Shown in pieces: positions 1 to 9,864 of a stretch of DNA of 64,000 nucleotides. The DNA is taken from assembly GCA_030762175.1 (NCBI GenBank), contig CM060843.1, positions 24,131,501-24,195,500 on the forward strand, read 5' to 3'. The translations under genes were made by a program, and so were the position numbers. The notes beneath the pieces are model-generated. The model was not told where the DNA came from. It worked only from the letters and a program-made list of their open reading frames with translations, and made no database searches. Source of the DNA: Metallyticus violacea. Lineage: Eukaryota; Arthropoda; Insecta; Mantodea; Metallyticidae. The first letter of the stretch is position 1; each line of letters starts with the position of its first letter.

Positions 1-172
1 ATCATATGCACGATGAGAACATTAGTTTCCTGGAAGTTACCAACAATCTGCAGTCCCAAGCAGGAGAGAGAACCCAAAGTTGCAGCAACTTTGTTGATCC
101 TTGAGGACTTCTCATGTTTCAAGCGCATACATTCCTCAACTTGACGATACTTAATATAGACGCAGAGTAATA
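1..172 (-). CDS. DRAM/TMEM150-family membrane protein, exon 3 (partial, runs off the left edge)
   Basis: Read on the minus strand, this is an open exon of 56 full codons with 2 nt at each end. It follows a good acceptor (pyrimidine-rich tract, then TTTCAG at 173-178). Its phase-1 start completes the codon left open by the exon at 5286-5407. It encodes the end of TM2 (LLCVYIKYRQVEE), a polar loop (KHEKSSRINK), then TM3 with SLSCLGLQIVGNFQETNVLI. The G-N-F-Q-E-T-N string and the Y-[IV]-[KR]-Y-[KR]-Q-V motif are hallmarks of Frag1/DRAM/Sfk1 proteins (known from the family). Family members are 5-6 TM proteins of roughly 250-270 residues, in lysosomes (DRAM) or at the plasma membrane (TMEM150). 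The remaining C-terminal half lies outside the window. Paralogue identity (DRAM2 versus TMEM150) cannot be settled from ~121 residues. Confidence 0.93.
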
Positions 173-1099
173 CTGAAACAAAATGTATTCTTTCACCCTA
201 CTAAAGGCACAATATTATTTTAAACTCTCTCTAGAAGAGAGAGGATATAAGGTATATTATTTACAATTTATAGTTAATCTAACACAAAATATATAGTTAT
301 TCTTTTTTTTTTTGGACTGTACTATCAGCAAAGTATTTACTACTTTAGACTTTGTACATCATACAGCTAGAATATAATGAATATTATGTACAGGTTATCT
401 ATTGATTTGTTTATTTCTTTACTATAATATTCTAAATTTATTAAGCCCCCCTGTCTTTTTTGTTGTTTATAGTGGTCCTGTCAATTGTTCATTTAGAATA
501 GTCTATATGCTTCTATTTAAAGCAGAGATTTACTGTAGAGTTTAAATAAATTGGTTTCAGCATTGTTCATGGCATATTAAATTCTTGAAGTTCTGTTCTA
601 CAATAACCAGCAGGTTCAGATTTCATACATCTACGTAAATCTAACAAATAAGGTTTTAACAATAAATATACCGTGCAATCAATTTTTTTTTTACCCCAAA
701 GTATTTTGCCTATAGGCGAGCCATGGGCGTCCGAAAGCAGAGGAGGGATTACAGAGGAGTTGTGGCTCCCCTTAAGGTTTTTAAAATCAATAAATTTCCA
801 TTTAATAGCCAAATAAAAAAAACATTGATATTTTAAAATAAAGCATTTAAAATGAACATAACTGATTAACCTATATTTTCTATGGTGCATCGATTTTAAA
901 AAAATGAGTTTGTATAAACTATCAAAGAAGCAAACTGAGTTTAAAAATTAAAGTTTATCTGTATGGACATGCTAGTTTATTTTTATTCAAAATCGTGGGT
1001 TTTCAAAAACACTGGCGAACATTATGACGGTGGCAACAATGACTGCAGCGCTGAGGCTGGAATGTTTTTATAATTAAGACAGTCATTTCTCATTGTTGA

Positions 1100-3125
1100 T
1101 TTTTTTTAATTCCAAATAGATCTTAGGAAGTATTTTACAGCTACCAGTTCGAATTCATCTAGTAATGTTCAAGGAGCTGATTTTTATTCAAATGAGAGAC
1201 CAAAGCTTAGTGAACATATTGATGTTGACAAAAAGTTTAATAGCTGATTCAAATTTTTAGTTACTGATTACTGTGAAGTTAGTGAAACAAAAACATCATC
1301 TACATCTGCATGTCATGAAATCAACGACTTAGATATTGGAATATACAGAAGTATTGTAACTTAAGTGATTTTTTAAAACACAAACATTTGAATGAAACTT
1401 GTCAACTTAACGAGGGCTATGACTTCAAAGCTGATTCTCCCGATAAAAATGAGGATTCATGCATGGGCGGTTTAATTGGGGCATACCATGGCTACCATAT
1501 TCTCAACTTTTATGAGGAGCTTTCCATAAATTTTGTGTTCTTTTCTCATCTGCACTCGGACTCGAGGGAATTCATACAAATTAATTAAGTTTGTTAGAGA
1601 ACAATTTTGTAGTTATAAGATTTCCACTAAAGGGCCCGTGAACCTGTGAATACTGAAAAGCATTAAACTGCTGTTGAGAAAGCAACAAATTTTCAAAAAA
1701 TCAAACGTTTTGAAAATAAATCTTTGCATGAATAATTAAATAAAAATTACAGTAAGTTAATCTAGACAAATAAGTTAAAATTTAAATCTATAATCTTATC
1801 AATTATATTTTATGAAACTGAAGAAATTGATCTTAAGAGGAAAAATTCAATTCATTATTAAAGTTTAGAGTAAAAGCTGAGGATAATGTGTTAGCAAGCA
1901 TTTAGAAACTTGTCCCAATGCAAATTACTCATCTGTCAGAATGCAAAATGAAATCATAGATATATTATTTCCAGGGGAATAATATCTAAGGCTAAATCAG
2001 GCAGGGGCATTTTAAATTCTTGCAGATGAAACCTTTATCATTTGGTACGAGATATTTATCCTTTAATGAAAATGAAAGGAAGAACATTATCAAAGAAGAA
2101 ATATTGGGATTTATTCCGCTTTATGAATTTGATGCTGAATGTCAAAACTGTACAACTACTGTAAAAACTGTTACATAGTTTTTCAAAATAGTTCTAAATG
2201 CAGGAAACGAATTATAGACATTCCTCTCTTCTGTGAAACTAGGTGACTGAAAAAAATAAAAGCATTTGTATATTCCATGACAATTATGTGAATATTATAA
2301 ATGAACTTCAGGACATTTCCCAAGAAACGAGCCTTCTCTTTGCATAGTACACTCACTAAAATAGTTTTATTTTGTGCTTTTGTTATGACAAATTTCTCTA
2401 GCATATTAAAGGCATTGTCTAAAGCATAACAGGCCAAACAGTTGGATATGCTAAAAATGAAACAGCTGATCAGAATATTGAATGAATCAATAAATACATT
2501 AGATCAGTGATCTGTGATCGAGGAGATTTTTCAGAAAGCAGTACGTATTATTGATGAATGGGAGAAGAGTAAAACTCCAAGTATGTACACAAAACAAATC
2601 TAGGGTTAATTGGCAGACCCAAAAGAATACTTTAGGGTCACACTGTTTCGTCCTTATATAGATTCATTGTTAGTAAAATAAAGTGATTTTTCTGAAGAAA
2701 ATGAATTGTTATTGTTACATCCTGGACAAATGATGTCAATCACAGATTCAGAATTTGAAAGTATCACTGGTAAAACAGAAGAAATTTATGAACCAGAAAA
2801 TTTCAAGGAGAATGCATGAAATGAGGAAACATCTGGAAACGAAGAGATTTACAAAAACAGCAACAGTAGTGAAATTTATCGACTTGCTCAACGAGGTTGG
2901 ATTATTATCTTCCGTAAAACACGCGTTAATCATTGTGCTAACTCTTCCTGTTACTAGGTGCTGTGTGAAGCGATCTTTCAGCACAACGAAAAGAGTGAAA
3001 AACATGGGCAAAAAACATTATGTCAGGAAATCGCTTAAATGGACTTTGTAGTGTTCAAAGAATTTTTGCAGATGAAAAATTTTGGAAAAGGCTCTCGGCG
3101 AGTTAGCAAACAACCAACAGGACTG
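1100..3125 (+). pseudogene. hAT-superfamily transposase remnant (ZMYM/TTF-type)
   Basis: In-frame islands occur in the right order along the plus strand but are separated by stops and frameshifts. An N-terminal block reads DLDIGIYRS (about 1330). A mid-domain block, FGTRYLSFNENER followed by IIKEEILGFIPLYEFDAEC, lies at about 2045-2145 and is the conserved region after the first catalytic Asp (ILADE before it). YFRVTLFRPYIDSLL lies at about 2620-2670. The C-terminal dimerisation block, ALIIVLTLPVTRCCVKRSFS then TTKRVKNM, lies at about 2920-3005. This matches the hAT family whose N-terminus carries a TTF zinc finger. The largest uninterrupted piece is only 98 codons (2755-3051). Terminal inverted repeats were not located. 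It lies in intron 2, opposite in orientation to the host gene, and is certainly inactive. Confidence 0.8.
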
Positions 3126-3433
3126 CAATATGTTGAATATCGTTTATAAAATCGAATCACATTAGAATTAAAATACCTCATCTTAATACGTACTCTGAAA
3201 CTAAACGTTATTCAATGTTAATTATGCAAATATGTTTCCCAAAGCATTTGTTTTGTTTGTTTAATTGATTTTTCAAACCTTGTAAATTTTAATGATCATA
3301 TACATTTAAAAATACGTTGCCTTCCTCAAAAGTATTCTATGGACACCCTTGGCGCGTCGCTCGTTGGCCGGTTAGCCGGCGGCCATTGGGGAAAGCATCA
3401 CTGATCGCACTGTATAATATATAGCATTGAAAT

Positions 3434-3490
3434 ATAGTAAAATCTCTCGTATCCGGCAACTATGGAACAAAGCAGTACCGGATAAGTATT
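3434..3490. mobile_element. Possible pogo/Tigger-like element terminus
   Basis: The stretch starts with a run resembling pogo-group ends (AAATCTCTCGTATCCGGCAA) and contains an inverted pair, TATCCGG ... CCGGATA. No matching transposase is adjacent, so this rests on sequence resemblance alone. Confidence 0.25.
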
Positions 3491-3796
3491 TTGTCATATA
3501 ATTGGAAAACACTTTTATGTATTATATAAAGACATATTCAGGAACGTTTTGTTTTCCATTAGAAATTAAGCATTTTTCGTAGAGTTTCCTGAAGTGATCA
3601 TGGTCAATAATTAACGCATTTACTTTCCTTATCCCACTTCCGTCCAATTTTAGAAGAGTTGTGGAAAGAGTATTGCTATGAACTAGGATAAGTTTCGTAG
3701 CCTACCCAGGATAGGTTGGCCACCTAGGTTGATGTTCATCCCTAATCCATGTTTTAACAGCGATCTTAGCAGTACGTATAATGATTCCAACCGCTG

Positions 3797-4056
3797 GCCC
3801 TGGGCCAAAAATGATGTATCAGCACTTATCTCTCCAACTGATTGAACCATTGTACTCTCCTTCTCCCCCTCCTCCTTCTCCCCCTCCTCCTTCTCCTCCT
3901 CCTCCTCCTCCTCCTTCTTCTTCTTCTTCTTCTTCTTCTTCTTCTTCTTCTTCAGGGATTAGGCACTCTGACCAGTTCCAACATCAGAGAAGATAACCAT
4001 ATTATTAACCAGGGCCAAAAAATGATGTATCAGCACTTATCTCTCCAACTGATCTG
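3797..4056. repeat. ~42-bp direct repeat flanking a (TCC)n/(TTC)n tract
   Basis: A block beginning GGGCCAAAAATGATGTATCA recurs almost identically at about 3801-3843 and 4013-4056. Between the copies lies a pyrimidine tract, (CCT/TCC)n then (TTC)n, at 3855-3953. The arrangement suggests a local duplication. Long proline/serine or leucine frames across the tract are artefacts of the triplet repeat. Confidence 0.8.
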
Positions 4057-4505
4057 GTTTCCCATTCCCATAAATACCCCGATGCCCCGGCACCCACCAC
4101 AGTTCGAGTCTCTTGCGGAATGCCAGGGCAGATGGGGCACTTTGACACTCCCATACCAGTTTTGATTCACCTGGTCGAAGGAAAGTGCTTTTAAGACAAT
4201 TTGACTGTCTGAGAGGATGAGAATTCGTTTTGCAATAACCCTTCTCAAGTCCTCTAATAAGCACAGTTTAGGAAAGCAAATACTTCTGCCTGAAAAACTA
4301 TGTAATATTTACTAATGCTTTTGCTAAAGTTGGTCCTTGGAGATAGGCCATATATGCCTGCACCCGGCTGTACCCCTTTACGAGGTCTTTCGGTATACCA
4401 TACAAGTTGAGTACATTCTTTTGTGTGCATGGTTCTTTCCATCCATCTTCTCGAGATCCGAGAATTGCCTTAAATGAAGGGAAATGACAATATTGAGTAT
4501 TCATT
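4030..4505 (-). pseudogene. LINE (non-LTR retrotransposon) RNase H domain fragment
   Basis: On the minus strand, overlapping frames give RNase HI blocks in order. GAGIYGLSPRTN is followed by the FQAEVFA block (the Q-A-E catalytic region), then ILSDSQIVLKAL (the S-D-S-Q catalytic Asp block), then LELWWVPGHRGIYGNGKPDQ (the V-P-G-H-x-G-[IN]-x-G-N-x-x-A-D block, here with P replacing A). Blocks fall in different frames and stops intervene, so it is a dead fragment. The architecture fits R1/Jockey-group LINEs of arthropods that carry a C-terminal RNase H. No reverse transcriptase domain is visible next to it. Confidence 0.8.
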
Positions 4506-5285
4506 AGGCCAGACCTCGTCCTCAGTTCTGCAATATCAACTTGCGTATCAACGTAATTATCTCTCCTTCACTTCTGAAGATATTCCTTCCGAATTCAAGT
4601 ACAAGATGTTCAGTTTTTTCACTTTGCACACATTTTTCCTTAGGCATTCTATAACAACACCAATAGCACACAGTTGTTCCTAACAGCTCTGTTTGACTGT
4701 AGGCCTACAGCTATTGGTATTTTGAGTTGAAAACGTAAAAATATAACTTTTGATTGCTGTCCCAAATTCCATGAGAAAGACCTGCCGTGTGTTTTCCAGT
4801 TGAAACCTGAGAATTGAATTTCTTTTTCTAAGGCTTTTCTATGTGTTCATATTCCACCTCTAGCGGCTATTGGTGTACCACTTTTCATCTCCACGAAGAA
4901 AAACGCTACCTTCATTCTCAAAAATCCGTGCTTCTTGACTTGACGAAACTTGTTCAATTGCATTCAGCTATTTGATGATTATTATGATTATGTTGGATAA
5001 CGTGCATAAATAATTAAAGTGTGCACTATATAAAATATCTCTGTGTTTCGTTTATTATAATATTACCATCCAATCGTGAGTAAACATCCACAGAATACTA
5101 CTTTTTATTCAGGAGATCTTTTAAATTTGTAAGATGTTTGTCTTTAGCTCACTGAAAAACTTTTGGAGATCAGTTTAAAGATAATATACTTCACTAATAT
5201 GAACTTCCTTCAGCTTCGTCAAACTAGATATGTGAATATAATGAGTTAGGCCAGTATATTTAGAGTTGCAAAATTCTCTACTTAC

Positions 5286-5407
5286 TCAGTGCTGCATTTG
5301 TGTTGCAGAATTGGGCGAATAAACAACTCTCAGGCGAAGTAGAGCCTGTATCGCTAATGTAGGGCAGACGAGGGTCCACATGCTCGAGCTTTACTGCTAC
5401 TAGATAC
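5286..5407 (-). CDS. DRAM/TMEM150-family membrane protein, exon 2
   Basis: This 122-nt exon on the minus strand has a strong acceptor (T-rich tract then CCAG, at 5411-5408) and a consensus donor (A|GTAAGT at 5285). It carries 1 nt + 40 codons + 1 nt, so phases match exon 1 (ends AC, giving ACG = Thr) and exon 3 (A + TA = Ile). The product continues TM1 (YLVAVKLEHV), then gives the diagnostic luminal loop HVDPRLPYISDTG and the PESC motif, then begins TM2 (FAQFCNTNAAL). H-V-[ED]-P-x-[FL]-P-Y-I-S-D-T-G ... P-E-S-C is the signature of Frag1/DRAM/Sfk1 proteins. There are no stops or frameshifts, so this is a live gene rather than a pseudogene. Confidence 0.95.
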
Positions 5408-6743
5408 CTGGAAAAAAAAAAATAAATATAAACAACGACGCTAAGAAGACTGAACATACATATTATAAGAAATCTTCGTATAATGACTTTCCTTGTAGCT
5501 GAAAACTCTACCGTAGTTTCCTTAGCTTATCCAAAAGTCTCGTCTGTTTTATGGATAGTTGACCATGGAGTATTAGTAACATTATATATATAACAGAAAC
5601 GAGCCACGGATTATGATCCGAAGAAGAAAGGGGTCTTGCATTATGTACTAAATTATGGAATAGTTTCTTTTTAAGTAAATACTTTTTTTCTGCTTGCGAT
5701 TGCATGGCTGCGATTAAGTTTAAAACCTTGGACGTGATATTGCTACCAAAAACATCTACTTTTATTTAATATAAAGACATTGATGTATTTTTACACATAA
5801 TATTAATTAAATATTATTTATAATTCGTTAAGAATTGATTTTTTTTATACTTTTAATATAATGAGCTGGAGTTTTCAGTTTATTGCTTTTTTTCGATTTT
5901 TGCCTTTGTGAGGTCATGAAAGGAGAGGAAAACCTATGTGTGTCATACATTTCAAGACAAGCCATATCAGAATCCACTCATGCTTGAGGGAAGGTTCAAA
6001 CTCTTCAGATCACCAACCAACTCGTCTTAGTGAACATGAATTGTGTTTTCCATAAACAAATATATACCAACTTTTTATCCATGCTCCATAATGTAAGCAT
6101 ACATTTAAATGTTATCAAATAACATGTAATTTAATAAATTCAAGTTTAATGTAATACAAATACAAAATATAAAGTTAGCAAGTTCTACTCGCAAAAGTCT
6201 CTACTTGAGTTTGCGACCTCTTAGGTAAGGCATATGTAAAAATTGTTTAATATTTAGAGCGGCGATTGTAAGGAGGAAATGTAGAAGGCAAATTGCACAA
6301 TTTAAAAAAGATATCCTGTATGGCCTTAAGCTGGAGTTTACTTACGGCAAAGGTTACGAAACAAAACCTAAATTAAGCGAAACAGCATTCAACTAACATG
6401 AAAGCAGCAATTATCCTTGAAATTGTTGCCGCATGGAAGTGAAAAAGCAGGCCTTCAGTGAACTAGAGATGTTTTTCCTTATACCATCCAATGTTCAGAG
6501 TTTACATGAAACAATCACGTTAAAATCACCATCATCCTATGATATAAAAGTCCGTCACGCAGGAACTGCACAAATTAAGCGATTTCCTCACCGAGTTGAA
6601 TAACTTTTAATAAAATAAAATTAATATAAAATCCAAATTAGACCTTAATAATTAATGAAATGAAATAAGTCATGGCATTACTGTATGGTATGGGAACTAA
6701 ATTAGAATTCTTGCAACCTATAAAGAAAAATCACATTTTTAGA

Positions 6744-6798
<55 letters not shown>
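6744..6798. repeat. (ATT)n microsatellite
   Basis: About 18 perfect ATT units. Confidence 0.98.
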
Positions 6799-7314
6799 GA
6801 TTAAACCACAAAAATTAATGGCACACTATTGATTATAAAAAATGTATACCACTAATAGACAAAGCTATATTGTGTGGGTATTTTTAAAAATTTTAAATGT
6901 AACCATGTTCATGAACTGAGCTCTTGGTACCATCTTTAAATTTACTAAAATAGGAAGAAATAACAGAAAGTTCCCAGTTAAGAAGATGTTCATAGATTTC
7001 AATAAAACAAAAACATGTTACTATTCAGAAACAATTATAATGTACAGTCGATAATTACATAGATTTTCATTGGCTTTGACATTTAATTTGTTATTGTACT
7101 AAAGACGTGTAACGCAAAGTTTTCTGAAGATTATTAACTGATTACAGAAAGCTCTTACATACAATTATAATTCTCACACACATATTAATATTTACATTTT
7201 GCTATCTTTACGATGATGCTTTTATTAAATATAAAACATATGCATCATTATAAATACAGTTTATATGTTGAATTATTTTGTCCTTTTAATTTTAAAACAA
7301 CATAGAGAAAATTA

Positions 7315-8015
7315 AACTCAAAGATCTTTTTAAATTTTGGGTTTCAATTATACCCGTACTCGTAATGGTCCAATTTTTCTAATTTTCGGAAACTGTTTTT
7401 TTTTTATTTTATTTAAACGGTATATTTCGAATTTTATTGTGAAGAAACAAATAATGAGCCGCTTCAGTGATTTTTAAATTTTGAGTTTCAGGTAAACCGC
7501 ACTCTTAATAGCCCAATTTCATTGATTTAAAAAAAAAACATTTTTTAAAATTTTTATTTATACGAAGCTTCGTTGTGAAAAAATAAATATTAATGCCGCT
7601 AAAGCGACTTTTAAATTTTGGGTTTCAGGTAAGCCCCCTCCTAATAGTTCGATTTCACTGATTTTAGAAACTATTTTTCCTACTTTATTTCAATGACATA
7701 TACTGATTTTCCTTTAAAAAGTTTAAATTTCGCTTTAACTCCCACTCGTTTTTCATGTGTCTAATAGCTCGATTGCCCTGATTTTCAGAAACTACTTTTA
7801 TCAATTTATTTTGAATAAATATACAGAGTTTTTTTTTCAAAATAGAGTAAACATTTCGGCCGCTAAAGCAATTTTAAAATCTTTTAAACAAGTTTCGCTT
7901 TAGTTAACCCCTACCGCTAATGGTCCAATTTTGCTAGTTAACGAACTCGACAAATTGTTTGTTAAATTGATGGCTATATACCAAGTTTCGTTGGGGGTAA
8001 AACTGAGACTGATAG
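7315..8015 (+). repeat. Degenerate tandem array, ~140-bp period, about five copies
   Basis: Each unit begins near TTTAAATTTTGGGTTTCA. It continues with a C-rich step (...ACCC.ACTC.TAATGG), then TCCAATTTTNCTGATTTTCG, then GAAACTNTTTTT, and ends with GCCGCTAAAGCGA. Starts are near 7330, 7472, 7612, 7728 and 7876. Copies diverge strongly but stay in register, and the last leads straight into an (AC)n tract. This could be an old satellite-like expansion or tandem subterminal repeats of a transposon. Confidence 0.75.
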
Positions 8016-8025
8016 AGCGTTAACA

Positions 8026-8026
<1 letters not shown>

Positions 8027-8074
<48 letters not shown>

Positions 8075-8081
8075 ACACACA
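8027..8081. repeat. (AC)n microsatellite
   Basis: A near-perfect dinucleotide run directly after the ~140-bp array. Confidence 0.97.
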
Positions 8082-8616
8082 GATTTTTTAAATAATTTTT
8101 TGTCTCTTTCGATGCCTAGTAGGTACGATGAATAGGGATTGATTTATTCTAAATCATTCTATTTGCACAATCGCAATAGCTTATAATCCTTCAGAATTCA
8201 CTAAAATAAATAGATAAATAAATAAATTAAATGTTTTATGGGTAGGGCCGCAATAGTTTCATTCCTTCGGAATTGGCCAAAATGAACACTACGAAAATAA
8301 AAGAAATGTGGCTAGGAATTTTCTGAAGCGTGCGGAAAATGTTTACTTGCCAGTACGGCATAATCCGAAGATGGATGCTTTGCGTTGCACGATGTTACAA
8401 TCTGAATGCAGCAGTATGTTAAAATGTGTGATTTATTCGGCAACAAACAATCGCCGAGGCTTTACATTTGACTTTAAGAAAGTACCTTTCCAGTACAAGT
8501 ACCTTAAAATCCAGTACAAGAACCCCGATCTTGGAAATAAAGTCTTCAAAAGCACCTTCTGTACAGAAGTACAATTAGATTATTTCAGTTAAGGGCCACC
8601 TGAGCACGCCTCAATC

Positions 8617-8619
<3 letters not shown>

Positions 8620-8669
<50 letters not shown>
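8620..8669. repeat. (AG)n microsatellite
   Basis: About 24 AG units. It follows a 94-codon open frame (8308-8592) that I do not recognise and do not call a gene. Confidence 0.97.
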
Positions 8670-8673
<4 letters not shown>

Positions 8674-9307
8674 TCGCCATGCGTAGATTTGATATTTTTA
8701 TTTTAATATTTAAGTTATCACTGAAAATATTACATACTACTGCATTTAAAACTGATAATAACCTGTGTTATAAGTAGACAGAGGATATTCAGGCAAATGT
8801 CTACTTTTTCATTTATATAATAAGGAAAATCAAAATATTTATGTTTTGACGCTTTAAAACTTAAAAATTTGTAGTTTTAGTGCATATAAATGCCTATTTT
8901 GTCATTAGTGTTATATCTTAGTTTCGTGCCTAAAATATGCATATTTGCTTATAAAGCTGCAAATTCAACCGACATCATACCGAATTTTTCATTATTTTTA
9001 TATTGAGTAATGGAGATTTGTCGGGTTAAAAATGAGAATTCAGGCAAGGCAATAAATATCTTACTTTTATCTTTCCCCATACATTTGTTGCTTTAAAGTG
9101 AGTAATAGAATTAATAAAATATAATGTATTAGCCGTATAAATCTTGTCAATGCAATCCAAGCAATAATAAATTTAACGTATTAACTGCATAGATAGATTC
9201 GGCAAGGTTGTCAGGTAGACATACTCACTATAAACTACAATACACTTCGTTCTTCTGGAACTCTTTTGAAACGCGGACAATGTACGAGAAGAAATCAATG
9301 TGCTACT

Positions 9308-9864
9308 GCGCGGACTCGTGAGCGGAAGTCTGGGGTTCGATTCCCACCAGGACCGTCCTCCCTGACTGAGGCTTTCCCAGGTTTCCCTCAGTCCTCATAA
9401 ATGGCAAAAGCCGGGAAGGCATCCTAAACTTAGGCCTGGAACGCTTCTTTCCTTAAAAAAAAAATGCTCCTTGCCCAATTTATCGTTTCATCTCGTGTAC
9501 GTCGGTCCTGTGGTGTAGTGGTTACCATACTTGCCTCCTAAACCCAACATCGCGGGTTCGAACTCGGCTAGGACCGATGGATTTTTTCGGGCGTAAAAAT
9601 CCTAAGTATGGCTTCGGAAGGGAAGTAAAGCCGTGGATCCCGTGTCGACATTCACGGCACGAAAAAGAACCTCAAGTGTGAAAGAGAGGCCTCTGAGCAA
9701 AATTTGTCGGCCATTTCACGCCCTGAGTTGAATGGGACGCTGATGACCTGAGATGTTAAAGAGCGTCCTTAAATAAATCAATCAAAAAACATCTCATGTA
9801 TCATCAGTGTCCAACGCCTGTGGTGCCTCAGTAGTTAAAACGGGCGTTAAACACTATTAAAAAC
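9308..9864 (+). mobile_element. SINE-A copy, split by a SINE-B insertion
   Basis: The first part (9308-9500) has the anticodon-arm-to-B-box region (CTGGGGTTCGATTCCCACCA), then the family body (GACCGTCCTCCCTGACTGAG, ...CTTAGGCCTGGAACGCTTC). The 3' part resumes at 9790 and ends with the family tail GTTAAACACTATT at 9864. The 5' A-box end is missing. The interrupting SINE-B is at 9501-9789, flanked by a 12-bp duplication (CATCTCGTGTAC / CATCTCATGTAT). Confidence 0.92.
9501..9789 (+). mobile_element. SINE-B, full length, nested inside SINE-A
   Basis: A tRNA-derived SINE of ~290 bp. A-box-like TGGTGTAGTGG and B-box GGGTTCGAACTC flank an anticodon-like stem. The body has GGGCGTAAAAATCCTAAGTA, the middle ACGGCACGAAAAAGAACCTC, and the tail GACGCTGATGACCTGAGATG ending (AAAT)n/A-rich. 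It inserted into an existing SINE-A, so it is the younger of the two. Confidence 0.93.

Larger units (their letters stand above)
173..5285 (-). other. Intron 2 of the DRAM/TMEM150-family gene (5,113 bp)
   Basis: It is bounded by a GTAAGT donor (minus, at 5285-5280) and a CAG acceptor (175-173), phase 1. It contains a dead hAT transposase (about 1100-3125), a possible pogo-like terminus (3434-3490), a CT-rich low-complexity tract (3855-3953) and a LINE RNase H fragment (4030-4505). Positions 176-1090 and 4510-5280 are AT-rich, and I see nothing further in them. Confidence 0.9.

Noticed and set aside
3781..3996. Open frame rich in Pro/Ser, and an overlapping Leu-rich frame, as a low-complexity protein
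   Set aside because: It is only the (TCC)n/(TTC)n tract read in three frames, with no flanking coding signal.
8308..8592. 94-codon ORF (MARNFLKRAENVYL...) as a gene
   Set aside because: No recognised domain, splice context or homologue in memory, and chance ORFs of this size are expected in 64 kb. Left as unresolved rather than called.
9501..9575. Functional tRNA gene (A-box and B-box present)
   Set aside because: It is the head of SINE-B, with the same body and tail as other copies. The acceptor stem does not pair.
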